Positions 28,001 through 36,147 of a DNA stretch of 64,000 nt are shown in pieces; the stretch's first letter is position 1, and each line of letters starts with the position of its first letter. Source of the DNA: Streptomyces sp. NBC_00390 (GTDB lineage: Bacteria > Actinomycetota > Actinomycetes > Streptomycetales > Streptomycetaceae). Where the stretch lies: the NCBI RefSeq assembly GCF_036057275.1, contig NZ_CP107945.1:2108001-2172000 (forward strand), given 5' to 3'. Made by a program: the position numbers and the translations under genes. The notes beneath the pieces were generated by a model. That model did no database searches. It was not told the DNA's origin and saw nothing but the letters and a program-made list of their open reading frames with translations.

Positions 28001-28452
28001 GCCGGTCGCTGGACCAGCGGCTCGCCGGTGTGGCGGAGGCCGACCGCGAAAGGGTGGTGCTGGATCTGGTACGCGCCCAGGTCGCCGCGGTGTTGGGGCA
28101 CGACGCAGTGGACACGGTCGACCCGGAGCGTGAGCTCCAGGCCCTCGGGTTCGACTCGCTCAGCGCGGTCGAACTCGGCAACCGGCTCACCCGGCTCACC
28201 GCGCTGCAACTGCCGTCCACCCTCGTGTTCGACCACCCGACGTCACTGGCGATCACGCAGCACCTGCTCACCTTGGTGAAGCCGGCGTCCGAGATCGGCA
28301 GCGAGCCGACGGAGGAGGCCGAGATCCGCGCCATGCTGGCTTCGATCCCGATCGGTGACCTGCACGAGGCGGGCCTGCTCGACCGGTTGCGCGAACTGGC
28401 GAACGGCGGCCCGAGCGCCGAGGCCACGTACGCGGGCTCCGGCCTGAACTGA
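22090..28452 (+). CDS. PKS A: type I PKS module KS-AT(malonyl)-DH-ER-KR-ACP
   Basis: This 2120-residue single fully reducing module starts with a coiled-coil docking segment ([20 protein letters not shown]). The KS starts at residue 35 with active Cys204 in DTACSSSAV. The AT has GHSVGE (Ser656) and HAFH, both malonyl-type. The DH motif is [10 protein letters not shown] (His965) with FDATLH. The ER starts near 1428 ([16 protein letters not shown]) with NADPH loop HAAAGGVG. The KR has TGGTGGLG near 1714, B-type LDD, and Tyr1859. The ACP has LGFDS with Ser2023. The C-terminus ([20 protein letters not shown]) resembles class 1b docking tails, fitting the N-terminus of PKS B. No loading domain is present. 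The active KS and the docking helix imply an upstream loading protein outside the window. GGAGGAG nine bases before the ATG at 22090 fixes the start. It should add a CH2-CH2 unit. Confidence 0.97.
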   Translation: MPIDEKELVEALRKSLKENDRLRQDKHRILDRMSEPLAIVGMSCRYPGGVTSPEELWELVASGRDAVSELPTDRGWDLERLYDPDPDQPGKFYNQGGGFLDSVADFDAEFFGVSPREALAMDPQQRLMLPVVWEALENAGIDPTSLSGSDTGVFCGVTSSDYGSGPAPELEGYRLTGKSSSVASGRISYALGLEGPAVSVDTACSSSAVALHLAAQSLRSGECSMALVGGATVLSGPFLFVEFSRQRGLSADGRCKSYAAAADGTGFSEGVGLVVLERLSDARRKGHNVLAVIRGTAVNQDGASNGLTAPNGPSQERVIRAALANAGLTPADVDAVEGHGTGTTLGDPIEAQALLATYGRERAADPLWLGSIKSNIGHTSAAAGVAGVIKMVMAMRNGVLPRTLHVDEPSPHIDWQSGAVELLTEARDWTATDRPRRAAVSSFGISGTNAHVILEEAPAQEPAEQSDEPSRPLGAVPVLLSARSGAALREQAERLRAHLLAEPEVSVADTAFSSVVSRAQHEYRALVVASDRDELLTRLAGLVAGDPVAGVVEGRVVGGRTAFLFTGQGSQRARMGVELAGEFPVFAAALDEVCAGLDPLLGRSLRDLLEAESGSDEAGLLDATQYTQAALFAVEVALFRLVESLGIRADYLIGHSVGEIAAAHVAGVMSLADACALVVARGRLMGALPEGGAMVAVQADETEVAQSLTGFVGRLEIAAVNGPRAVVVSGDADAVDEWLPAWQGRKTTRLRVSHAFHSPRMEPMLADFEQVAQGLSYSSPRIAVVSNVTGAPVSDELTDPSYWVRHVRQAVRFADGVTSLWNLGVRRFLELGPDGVLTAMARQTLEELDETGTQDTVLVPALRAKQSEATTFAAFLGQAHLAGVDMDWTAYYKDTGAAHTALPTYAFQRERYWQAPGGESGDAVAFGLTPLEHPVLSAAVQVGTRDEWVFTGRLSTDTQPWTRDHVVLGVTIVPGTGLVELALTAGGQVGSPVLEELILQAPLILEEGSARRVQVTVGPADSDGRREVAVLSGAETADDDASVLICHARGALTGESEPERDLDLKWPPAGAEAVSVDGLYPMLTEYGLDYGPLFQNVRAVWRADEDIYAEVALPDNAPSAGFGIHPALFDATLHTGMLDTRPGDPVVLPFAWSGIRLGRTGATSVRVRVSPAGESAVRIVMIDNTGELVVSVDKLAVRTVEPGQLGRARKSEQSLYQVDWATVAAPEPQEVRLAVLGDLQAPGERFVNLYALEDEVAVGMPAPELVLASIETPAGDPAAAARKAAADALTLVQQWLVSEWLVDTRLVVVTRGAVAVGTERTDIAQAAVWGMVHSAQSERPGRFVLVDLDGSDEPEWGSVAALDDEPQLAVREGRLTVPRLARAAVLPDDAWRLTAANKGSLDGLAILPSDGDRPLGAGDVRIGVRAAGLNFRDVLIALGMYPGEADMGTEAAGVVLEVGAEVTDLAPGDRVFGLVADSFGPVAVSDRRMLAPMPADWSFAEAASVPIVYLTAYRGLFDLADLQAGERLLVHAAAGGVGSAAVQLARHIGAEVFTTASRPKWDALLSRGIADDRIASSRDLVFRETFRDATGGEGVDVVLNSLAGEYVDASLDLLPRGGRFLEIGKTDIRDTDTVEREHPGVRYRAFDLMEAGPARIQEMLRELLALFEQGAIDLGPVRSWDVRSAQEAFRFLREGRNIGKVVLTVPTTPDLDGTIVITGGTGGLGALLARHLVERHKARRLVLVSRRGPDAEGAAELVAELESAGAEVRVEACDVADRDQVARVLDSVEEPVSAVVHAAGLLDDGVVESMTPDQVNRVMAPKADGAWHLHELTKDRGLSAFVLFSSVAALIGSPGQANYAAANAALDALAAQRRADGLPATSLAWGLWANDAGMAAQLDDADIARLERMGVRSLPAALGLELFDQALGLDTALLAPVRLDNAALRRQASGGMLPGLLRGLVRASAGGPDGGRSLDQRLAGVAEADRERVVLDLVRAQVAAVLGHDAVDTVDPERELQALGFDSLSAVELGNRLTRLTALQLPSTLVFDHPTSLAITQHLLTLVKPASEIGSEPTEEAEIRAMLASIPIGDLHEAGLLDRLRELANGGPSAEATYAGSGLN

Positions 28453-28464
28453 TCGAACGGGGCA

Positions 28465-28502
28465 GCCCGCGGCCCCGCCGCCATGACGGCGGGGCCGCGG
28501 GC
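28465..28502. terminator. Very strong GC hairpin right after PKS A
   Basis: A perfect 16-bp stem, arms 28465-28480 and 28487-28502 (GCCCGCGGCCCCGCCG and its complement), has a six-base loop and begins 12 bases after the PKS A stop. There is no T-tract, as is common for Streptomyces terminators. It separates PKS A from the oxoamine synthase gene and may end or attenuate transcription there. Confidence 0.75.
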
Positions 28503-28595
28503 GAAGGTCCACGGATGAGGATTCACCACGTCCGGCTCCAGGACGTGTGGCCCAGGTATTCACATGCTTACGAAGGAAAGCGAGGTCTGCTCACG

Positions 28596-29810
28596 ATGAC
28601 GACCCTCCCTGGCTGGAATTTCGACAAGTTCTCCGAGGGCATCCGGTCCGCCGGCATCACCGGCCCGCCGGTGTCCGACGTCATTCCCGGCGCGATACAC
28701 GGCACCGACACGTTGGTCTCCAACTTCGCGTCGGTGAACATGCTGAACCTCCAGCGCCGCGACGACGTGATGAACTGCCTGCTCGACGCCACCAAGAAGT
28801 ACGGCCTGGCCAGCGGCGGGTCCCGTACCGTGCAGGGCGTCTCTCCCGCGCACATCGAGATGGAGGCCACGATTGCCGCGTACCTGAAGAAGGAAGCGGC
28901 GATCAGCTTCGGGACCGGCACCCTCGCGAACATCGGGTTCATCAACGCGATGTCGGGGACGCATTCGTTCATGCCGGGCGTGGCCATGGTGAACCGCGAT
29001 GTGGTCTTCGTCTTCGACCGCGATGCGCACTGGTCGCTGTGGAAGTCGGTGGAAGGCCTGAAATTCGGTGAACGGATCTTCTCGTTCAAGCACAATTCCG
29101 TGGAGAGCCTCGAGGAGGTTCTGAAGGGATTGCAGGGCAAGCGGGTCGTCGTGGTGCTGGAGTCGGTGTTCTCCATCGACGGAACGGTCGCGCCGATGCA
29201 CGAACTGGTCGACGTGTGCCAGCGCTACGGTGCAGTGTCGTTCGTCGACGACGCCAACGGGTTCCTGCTCTACGGCCCGCCGCACCGCAAGTTCGCCGAA
29301 GAGTACGCCGGTATGCAGCGCGCCGACTTCATCATGGTGTCGATGAAGAAGGCCGTCGGCCTTGAGGGCGGACTGATCGCCGGCCCCAAGGACGCCATCC
29401 TTGCTTTCGAGCTGCTGTCCGGCACCGGATCGTTCACTGCGGGCATGTCCGCGCCGGCTGCGGCCGGTACGGACCACATCACCAAACTGCTCGCGTACGA
29501 CGAGCCGGAGATCGTCGACGGCTATCTGGCGAAGGTCGCCGATTTCCGCAAGATGCTCCTCGACGCCGAACTTCCGGTCACCGACACGGAGACGTGTTTC
29601 TCCTCGCTCGTGATCGGTGACGAGCGAAAGTGTGTGGAGCTTTTCCACGCCTACCTCGAGGAGGGCATCCGGGTTCCGCCGTACCTGTATCCGGCGGCCC
29701 GGCGCGGTCAAGCGGTGCTGCGCATCATCATCAACGCAGCGCACACCGACGAGCAGTTGAGCAACTTCATCGAGGTGTCGACGAAGCTTCGGGACAAGGG
29801 CCTTTTCTGA
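28596..29810 (+). CDS. Alpha-oxoamine synthase (SPT/AONS/ALAS family, PLP-dependent)
   Basis: This 404-residue fold-type-I PLP enzyme belongs to the family that condenses an acyl thioester with an amino acid, losing CO2. It has the SRTVQGVSPAHIEMEATIAA substrate/PLP region, stacking His145 in DRDAHWSLW, ESVFSIDGTVAPM, Asp218 (pyridine N1) in VDDANGFLL, and the PLP lysine, probably K252, in VSMKKAVGLEGG. Notably, the near-invariant His of DDAHG is Asn221 here. The length fits a stand-alone synthase without an ACP or KS fusion. GAGG ten bases upstream supports the ATG at 28596; a longer frame to 28515 overlaps the upstream hairpin zone. It sits between PKS A and PKS B with hairpins on both sides. 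It may release the polyketide with an amino acid or build an aminoketone unit. Classical 5-aminolevulinate synthase for a C5N unit is the main alternative. Confidence 0.9.
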   Translation: MTTLPGWNFDKFSEGIRSAGITGPPVSDVIPGAIHGTDTLVSNFASVNMLNLQRRDDVMNCLLDATKKYGLASGGSRTVQGVSPAHIEMEATIAAYLKKEAAISFGTGTLANIGFINAMSGTHSFMPGVAMVNRDVVFVFDRDAHWSLWKSVEGLKFGERIFSFKHNSVESLEEVLKGLQGKRVVVVLESVFSIDGTVAPMHELVDVCQRYGAVSFVDDANGFLLYGPPHRKFAEEYAGMQRADFIMVSMKKAVGLEGGLIAGPKDAILAFELLSGTGSFTAGMSAPAAAGTDHITKLLAYDEPEIVDGYLAKVADFRKMLLDAELPVTDTETCFSSLVIGDERKCVELFHAYLEEGIRVPPYLYPAARRGQAVLRIIINAAHTDEQLSNFIEVSTKLRDKGLF

Positions 29811-29826
29811 TCAGCGAGTTGCTGCA

Positions 29827-29860
29827 GAGGAGGTGGACCGTACCGCGGTCCACTCCTCCT
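29827..29860 (+). terminator. Hairpin after the oxoamine synthase gene
   Basis: GAGGAGGTGGACCG (29827-29840) pairs with CGGTCCACTCCTCCTC (29846-29861) around a five-base loop, with a small bulge. It starts 17 bases after the stop codon. It is a likely transcription terminator, which would give PKS B and later genes their own promoter. Confidence 0.7.
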
Positions 29861-29861
29861 C

Positions 29862-30555
29862 CGGTTCGTCAACGGGCCTTGGCGAGATCGAGGCCGGCGG
29901 CGGGCAGTACTGGGTTCTGGGTCGGGAAGTGCCAAGGCCATGAATTTGGCGTGTGCCGGCGTCAGTTCCACTTGCTCGGCAGGCAGGTTCTACAGTTCAC
30001 CGACGTGTTCGGTGGACTTGACCGGTCAATCTTTGACTGGAGCCTGACTGTTGGACATACTCTTTTCAGCGGCGACCAGCTCGCCAATACGGGGACGAAC
30101 GGGGGTTCGGTGGTTCGGAGGAGCCATCGCTGCTGATTGTTCCGCCGTGGTTGATTGGGTTCCCACGGCGGCGATCGAGGCGACGTGAGCATGAGACGAA
30201 CAACGGGGAAGAGCGGGCGTGCACCTGCGTCATGCGGCACTTGGAGAAACACAGCCGCCTGACAGATGCCCGAGCCGCTCTGCAAATCGGTGCCGGTGGA
30301 CATGCCGCCAATGGCACCCTCAAATCCTCAATGCCCGCACAGCGATTTGGTCTTGAATCGGGTCGCACTATTTCGTGTCGCGGCATTCTGACAAGGCTGC
30401 TTTTGTCGAGCGGCTGATCGCTGATGCGGTCCGCTGTCCCGGTGGAGCACACCCTTTTTGACGGACGGCTCAGTGACGGTGCGGTTGCTGTGCCGATTGG
30501 CGGCATGGCCTGCCGAATCCCTGATTCGGACGGTCAGGAGGAAGAAGAACGTGTC
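29862..30555. other. About 0.7 kb without a convincing gene, upstream of PKS B
   Basis: No frame on either strand shows sustained coding bias, and the GC content is lower than in the PKS genes. A TTGACG at 30458-30463 could be a -35 element, but no good -10 follows at 17-18 bases. A symmetric element lies at 30513-30529 (next entry). The region probably holds the promoter and control sites for PKS B to E. Confidence 0.55.
30513..30529. promoter_or_regulatory. 17-bp palindrome, candidate operator upstream of PKS B
   Basis: CCGAATC-CCT-GATTCGG is a perfect seven-base inverted repeat with a three-base centre, located about 85-100 bp before the PKS B start. Its size and symmetry suit a dimeric regulator, but no regulator gene for it is in the window. 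Confidence 0.35.
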
Positions 30556-30609
30556 ATGAGAGCTGTCCAGAACTTGGCCGTCGTCTCGTGCCCGGACGTG
30601 AAGGAGTAG
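30556..30609 (+). CDS. Possible 17-residue leader peptide before PKS B
   Basis: ATG at 30556 opens a short frame ([17 protein letters not shown]) whose TAG at 30607-30609 ends two bases before the PKS B ATG. AGGAGG at 30536-30541 lies upstream, but 14 bases away, which is long. The AAGGAG that serves PKS B lies inside its last codons, so translation of the leader could influence PKS B initiation. It may be chance. Confidence 0.2.
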   Translation: MRAVQNLAVVSCPDVKE

Positions 30610-30611
30610 GA

Positions 30612-33600
30612 ATGTCCACCGACAAGAGCGACATAGTCGGGGCTCTCCGGAAGTCGATCAAGGAGACCGAACGCCTCCGGCGACAGAACCAGCAGCTCAT
30701 GGATCGGGCGAACGAGCCGTTGGCGATCGTGGGTATGAGCTGCCGCTACCCCGGCGGGGTGACCTCGCCGGAGGAGCTGTGGGAGTTGGTGGCATCGGGC
30801 CGGGACGCAGTTTCCCAGTTCCCGGAAGGCCGCGGCTGGGAACTTGGACGGCTCTACGACCCGGACCCCGACAACCCGGGTACCGCATACACCCGGGAGG
30901 GCGGGTTCGTCGAAGGTGCGGACGAGTTCGACGCGGAGTTCTTCGGGCTGAGCCCTCGTGAGGCCATGGTGACGGACCCGCAGCAGCGGCTGCTGCTGGA
31001 GGGGGCGTGGGAGGCGTTCGAGGACGCGGGCATCGACCCGACGTCGCTGCGGGGCAGTGACACTGGTGTCTTCTGCGGCCTGATGTACTCGGACTACCAG
31101 TACGTCGCCGGGACGAGCGACCGGCGGCCCGAGATCGAGGGCTACCTGACGATCGCCTCCGCGGCCAGTGTCGCGTCCGGCCGGATCAGCTACACGTTCG
31201 GCTTCGAGGGCCCGGCCGTCACAGTGGACACGGCATGCTCGTCATCCCTTGTCTCGATCGCATTGGCCGCCAAGTCCCTGCGCTCGGGAGAGTGTTCGCT
31301 GGCGCTCGCAGGTGGTGTCACGGTCCTTGCCCGGCCGAGCATCTTTGTCGAGTTCAGCCGGCAGCGCGCGATCTCGGCGGACGGCCGCTGCAAGTCGTAT
31401 GCGGCGGCTGCCGACGGCACGGGCTGGGCCGAGGGCGCGGGCCTGCTCCTGCTGGAGCGGCTGTCGGACGCGCGCCGCAAGGGGCACAGGATTCTGGGCC
31501 TGGTGCGGGGCAGCGCGGTGAACCAGGACGGTGCGAGCAACGGCCTGACGGCGCCGAACGGTCCCTCGCAGGAGCGGGTCATCCGCCAGGCGCTGGCCAA
31601 CGCCGGCCTGCGGCCTTCCGAGATCGACGCGGTCGAGGGCCACGGCACGGGTACGACGTTGGGTGACCCGATCGAGGCCGAGGCGCTGCTGGCGACGTAT
31701 GGCCGGGAGCGCGAGAACGGTCCGCTGTGGCTGGGCTCGATCAAGTCGAACATCGGACACACCCAGGCCGCGGCTGGTGTGGGCGGTGTGATCAAGATGG
31801 TCATGGCGATGCGGAACGGGGTGCTGCCCCGGACGCTGCATGTGGACGAACCGTCGCCGCACGTGGACTGGTCGGCGGGTGCGGTGGAGCTGCTGACGGA
31901 GGCGCGGGAGTGGCCCTCCTCGGAGCGTCCGCGCCGCGCGGCCGTGTCGTCGTTCGGGATCAGTGGGACGAACGCGCACGTGATTCTGGAGGAAGCACCG
32001 GCCCAGGAGCCGGCCGAGCAGTCGGATCAGCCGTCCCGGCCGCTGGGTGCGGTGCCGGTGCTGCTGTCGGCGCGCAGTGGGGCGGCGCTGCGGGAGCAGG
32101 CCGAGCGTCTGCGGGCACACCTTCTGGCGGAGCCGGAGGTGTCGGTCGCGGACACGGCGTTCTCGTCGGTGGTGTCGCGTGCGCAGCACGAGTACCGGGC
32201 GCTTGTGGTGGCTTCGGATCGGGATGAACTGCTGACCCGGTTGGCCGGTCTGGTTGCGGGTGATCCGGTGGCTGGTGTGGTCGAGGGCCGTGTGGTGGGC
32301 GGTAGGACGGCGTTCCTGTTCACGGGTCAGGGTTCGCAGCGGGCTCGTATGGGTGTGGAGCTGGCCGGGGAGTTCCCGGTGTTCGCCGCCGCTCTGGACG
32401 AGGTGTGTGCCGGGCTGGATCCGCTGCTGGGCCGGTCGCTGCGCGACCTGCTGGAGGCCGAGGAGGGTTCGGATGAGGCTGCGCTGCTGGATGCGACCCA
32501 GTACACGCAGGCCGCGTTGTTCGCCGTCGAGGTGGCACTGTTCCGCCTGGTCGAGTCACTGGGCATCCGTGCGGACTACCTGATCGGGCACTCGGTCGGA
32601 GAGATCGCGGCCGCCCACGTGGCGGGTGTGATGTCGCTCGCGGACGCGTGTGCCCTGGTGGCGGCGCGTGGCCGGCTGATGGGTGCCCTGCCCGAAGGCG
32701 GCGCCATGGTCGCCGTACAGGCCGACGAGACCGAAGTCGCCCAGTCACTGACGGGCTTTGTGGGCCGGCTGGAGATCGCCGCGGTCAACGGACCGCGCGC
32801 GGTCGTCGTCTCCGGCGACGCCGACGCAGTGGACGAATGGCTCCCCGCCTGGCACGGACGCAAGACCACCCGGCTGCGGGTCAGCCACGCCTTCCACTCA
32901 CCGCGCATGGAACCCATGCTGGCCGACTTCGAACAGATCGCCCAAGGCCTGTCGTACTCCAACCCCCGCATCGCCGTCGTATCGAACGTGACCGGCGCTC
33001 CGGTCTCCGACGAGCTCACAGACCCCTCGTACTGGGTACGGCATGTGCGCCAGGCAGTCCGGTTCGCCGACGGCGTGACGTCGTTGTGGAACCTGGGTGT
33101 TCGCCGCTTCCTCGAACTCGGCCCCGACGGCGTACTCACCGCGATGGCACGCCAAACCCTCGACGAGCTGGACAAGACCGCTGACGCGGTCCTCGTGCCC
33201 GCACTGCGGGCCAAGCAGTCCGAGACGCAGACCTTTGCCGGATTCCTGGGACAGGCCCACCTCGCCGGCGTCGACATGGACTGGACGGCGTACTACAAGG
33301 ACACGGGAGCCGCACACACCGCCCTGCCGACCTACGCGTTCCAGCGTGAGCGGTACTGGCTGACTCCGGGCACCGGCAACGGTGACGTGGCGGCAGCCGG
33401 GCAGAGCCGGATCGGGCACCCGATCCTGTCGGCCGCGGTCCAGGTCGGCGACCGTGACGAATGGGTCCTGACCGGACGACTGTCCACCGACACCCAGCCC
33501 TGGACACGCGACCACGTCGTACTGGGCACGGTGATCGTGCCCGGGACCGCACTGGTCGAACTCGCTCTCACCGCCGGCCGCCAGGCCGAGGCTCCGGTGC

Positions 33601-36092
33601 TGGATGAATTGGTGATGGAGGCGCCGCTGCTGCTCGAGGAGGGCGTCGCGGTTCAGGTCCAGGTCACGCTTGGTTCGGCTGCTGAGGACGGGCGCCGTGA
33701 GGTGGCGATCTACACCCGCCAGGAGAACGGCGAGGACGACGAGCAGGCAGAGACCACCTGCCACGCCCGCGGCCTGCTCGCCCCCGAGGCCGAACCCCTC
33801 GCGGACTGGCCCACCGAATGGCCACCCGCACAAGCTGAGCGGCTTCCCGTGGACGATCTCTACGCAGGCCTGGCCGACCTCGGCTACGACTACGGACCGA
33901 TGTTCCAGGGCGTGCGCGCGGCCTGGCGCGACGGCGATCAGATCTACGTCGAGGTGGAACTGCCCGGTGACACCGGTGGTGAAGGCTTCGGCATCCACCC
34001 GGCCCTCTTCGACGCTGCACTCCACGGTGTGCTGCTCGGCAAGGAAGCGGGATCCGCGGTCGACCTGCCGTTCTCCTGGTCGGGCGTAAGGCTCGGGCAG
34101 ACCCGCCCCTCGAGGGCGCGGGTGCGGATCGCTCCGACGAATGAGTCCGCGTTCCGCATCGACATCACAGGCGAGCACGGCGAACCGGTACTGCACATGG
34201 CGCGACTCGACCTGCGCCCCGTGGAGCAGGCGCAGCTGGAGAGCGGGCAGCGCGCCCACCGCAACTCCCTGTTCCAGCTCAACTGGGCAGAGGTCACGGC
34301 CGCGCCGTCCGCATCGGTTCGGGTGGCCGTACTCGGTGACCTGGTGGCGCCCGGCGAGCGGTTCGAAGACCTGGACGCGCTGGAGAAGGCCCTGGCCGAC
34401 GGCATGGGCACACCCGAGATGGTGCTCGTCACGGTCGAGTCCCCGGGTGGCGCCGCCAATGTGGCCGAGGCGGCGTCAACGGTGGCGGTGAACACCTTGG
34501 CTCTGGTGCAGCGTTGGCTGGAGAGTGAGCGGCTGAGTGAGGCTCGCCTCGCACTGGTGACCCGTAAGGCGGTCGCCGTAGGTGCCGAGACAGTGAACGT
34601 GGCGCTGGCTCCGGTGTGGGGTCTGGTGCGCAGTGCCCAGTCGGAACATCCGGGCCGGTTCGTGCTCGTGGACGTCGACGGTGAGCAGCCGGACTGGGCC
34701 AAGGTGCTCGGCTCCGACGAGCCGCAGCTCGCCGTGCGGGCCGGCCGGCTGCTGGCGCCGCGGCTGGGCCGCGCGGGTGCGGCGGCCGAGGGCACGGTGC
34801 TGGATCCGTCCGGGACGGTGCTGATCACTGGTGGTACCAGTGGTCTGGGTGCACTGTTCGCCCGGCATCTGGCGGAGCGCCACGGTGTCCGTGACCTCAT
34901 GCTGGTGAGTCGTCGTGGTGCGGCGGCCGGGGGTGTCGCGGAGCTCGTCGCCGAACTGGAGGGGCTCGGCGCCACGGCACGCGTCGAGGCGTGTGACGTA
35001 TCGGACCGGGAACAACTGGCCCGTCTGCTCGGTACGTTGGAGCAGCCGCTGTCGGCGGTCGTGCATGCGGCGGGTGTGCTGGACGACGGTGTCATCGACG
35101 CGATGACACCTGAGCAGATCGAGCGCGTCATGCGCCCGAAGGTCGACGCGGCGTGGCACCTGCACGAGCTGACCGCGGACATGGACCTGTCGGCGTTCGT
35201 CCTCTTCTCCTCGGTCGCGGCCCTGATCGGCACGCCGGGGCAGGCCAACTACGCCGCGGCCAACGCCTCTTTGGACGCACTCGCCGCGAAGCGCCGCGCC
35301 GAAGGTCTGCCCGCGACCTCGCTGGCCTGGGGCCTCTGGTCCGACGCCGGCGGCATGTCCGGTGAACTGGCCGAAGCCGAGATCGCGCGGCTTGAGCGCA
35401 TGGGAGTCGGCGCGATCCCCGCCGACCTCGGGCTGAAGCTGTTCGACCAGGCCCTTGGGATCGATGCGGCGCTGCTGGCGCCGGTGCGGCTCGACCTGGC
35501 CGCGCTGCGGGCGCAGGCGCGGGCGGGTGTGCTGCCCGCGTTGATGCGCGGACTGGTGCGTACGTCGGCAAGTCGTACGGAAACGAACGAATCGCTGGCG
35601 CAGCGGCTGGCCGGTGTGGCGGACGCCGACCGGGAAGGCATCGTGCTCCAGCTCGTCCAGGCCCAGGTCGCGGGGGTTCTCGGACACGCGTCGCCCGGGG
35701 CCATCGACCCCGTACGCGCGTTCCAGGAGCTCGGCTTCGACTCCCTGAGCGCGGTCGAGCTGCGCAACCGGCTCACCCGGGCCACCGGCCTGCGACTGCC
35801 TTCGACGATGGTCTTCGATCACCCGAGCTCGGCGGCGATCACCAAGCTCTTGCTGACCAAGGTGGCCGGAACCGTCGCCGAAGCACCGATCGACCAGGAG
35901 CTGAACAAGCTCGAGGACATGCTCGCCGGGATCGCGGACGGTGAGAAACAGCGCGTGGCTGGTCGCCTGCGCACGTTGCTGACCACGCTCACCGACAACG
36001 AGCAGCTCGACAACGACCTGGCCCAGATCGAGGCGGCCACCTCCGCGATGGAAATCCTGCAAATGATCGACGCCGAGTTCGACGAGGTGTGA
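30612..36092 (+). CDS. PKS B: type I PKS module KS-AT(malonyl)-DH-KR-ACP
   Basis: This 1826-residue module has an N-terminal docking coil ([20 protein letters not shown]) like that of PKS A. KS Cys209 lies in DTACSSSLV. The AT carries GHSVGE (Ser661) and HAFH, predicting malonyl-CoA. DH His968 is in [10 protein letters not shown], with FDAALH. The spacer then leads directly to the KR (TGGTSGLG near 1405, LDD, Tyr1547) with no ER, and the ACP has Ser1711. The C-terminal tail ([20 protein letters not shown]...[13 protein letters not shown]) is a class 1a four-helix docking domain, fitting the N-terminal coils of PKS C. The ATG at 30612 is supported by AAGGAG five bases upstream. The predicted unit is a trans CH=CH. 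The AT and KR DNA are nearly identical to those of other modules, indicating recent conversion. Confidence 0.97.
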   Translation: MSTDKSDIVGALRKSIKETERLRRQNQQLMDRANEPLAIVGMSCRYPGGVTSPEELWELVASGRDAVSQFPEGRGWELGRLYDPDPDNPGTAYTREGGFVEGADEFDAEFFGLSPREAMVTDPQQRLLLEGAWEAFEDAGIDPTSLRGSDTGVFCGLMYSDYQYVAGTSDRRPEIEGYLTIASAASVASGRISYTFGFEGPAVTVDTACSSSLVSIALAAKSLRSGECSLALAGGVTVLARPSIFVEFSRQRAISADGRCKSYAAAADGTGWAEGAGLLLLERLSDARRKGHRILGLVRGSAVNQDGASNGLTAPNGPSQERVIRQALANAGLRPSEIDAVEGHGTGTTLGDPIEAEALLATYGRERENGPLWLGSIKSNIGHTQAAAGVGGVIKMVMAMRNGVLPRTLHVDEPSPHVDWSAGAVELLTEAREWPSSERPRRAAVSSFGISGTNAHVILEEAPAQEPAEQSDQPSRPLGAVPVLLSARSGAALREQAERLRAHLLAEPEVSVADTAFSSVVSRAQHEYRALVVASDRDELLTRLAGLVAGDPVAGVVEGRVVGGRTAFLFTGQGSQRARMGVELAGEFPVFAAALDEVCAGLDPLLGRSLRDLLEAEEGSDEAALLDATQYTQAALFAVEVALFRLVESLGIRADYLIGHSVGEIAAAHVAGVMSLADACALVAARGRLMGALPEGGAMVAVQADETEVAQSLTGFVGRLEIAAVNGPRAVVVSGDADAVDEWLPAWHGRKTTRLRVSHAFHSPRMEPMLADFEQIAQGLSYSNPRIAVVSNVTGAPVSDELTDPSYWVRHVRQAVRFADGVTSLWNLGVRRFLELGPDGVLTAMARQTLDELDKTADAVLVPALRAKQSETQTFAGFLGQAHLAGVDMDWTAYYKDTGAAHTALPTYAFQRERYWLTPGTGNGDVAAAGQSRIGHPILSAAVQVGDRDEWVLTGRLSTDTQPWTRDHVVLGTVIVPGTALVELALTAGRQAEAPVLDELVMEAPLLLEEGVAVQVQVTLGSAAEDGRREVAIYTRQENGEDDEQAETTCHARGLLAPEAEPLADWPTEWPPAQAERLPVDDLYAGLADLGYDYGPMFQGVRAAWRDGDQIYVEVELPGDTGGEGFGIHPALFDAALHGVLLGKEAGSAVDLPFSWSGVRLGQTRPSRARVRIAPTNESAFRIDITGEHGEPVLHMARLDLRPVEQAQLESGQRAHRNSLFQLNWAEVTAAPSASVRVAVLGDLVAPGERFEDLDALEKALADGMGTPEMVLVTVESPGGAANVAEAASTVAVNTLALVQRWLESERLSEARLALVTRKAVAVGAETVNVALAPVWGLVRSAQSEHPGRFVLVDVDGEQPDWAKVLGSDEPQLAVRAGRLLAPRLGRAGAAAEGTVLDPSGTVLITGGTSGLGALFARHLAERHGVRDLMLVSRRGAAAGGVAELVAELEGLGATARVEACDVSDREQLARLLGTLEQPLSAVVHAAGVLDDGVIDAMTPEQIERVMRPKVDAAWHLHELTADMDLSAFVLFSSVAALIGTPGQANYAAANASLDALAAKRRAEGLPATSLAWGLWSDAGGMSGELAEAEIARLERMGVGAIPADLGLKLFDQALGIDAALLAPVRLDLAALRAQARAGVLPALMRGLVRTSASRTETNESLAQRLAGVADADREGIVLQLVQAQVAGVLGHASPGAIDPVRAFQELGFDSLSAVELRNRLTRATGLRLPSTMVFDHPSSAAITKLLLTKVAGTVAEAPIDQELNKLEDMLAGIADGEKQRVAGRLRTLLTTLTDNEQLDNDLAQIEAATSAMEILQMIDAEFDEV

Positions 36093-36147
36093 CGAGTGCT
36101 CGGACGAGACCGGATTACTTCAGAACTACCTCAGAAAGAACGTGGCC

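Noticed and set aside
28596..29810. Confident naming as hemA-like 5-aminolevulinate synthase for a C5N unit
   Set aside because: The fold is compatible, but no acyl-CoA ligase or amide synthetase is in the window and the Asn in the PLP pocket sets it apart; kept only as an alternative.
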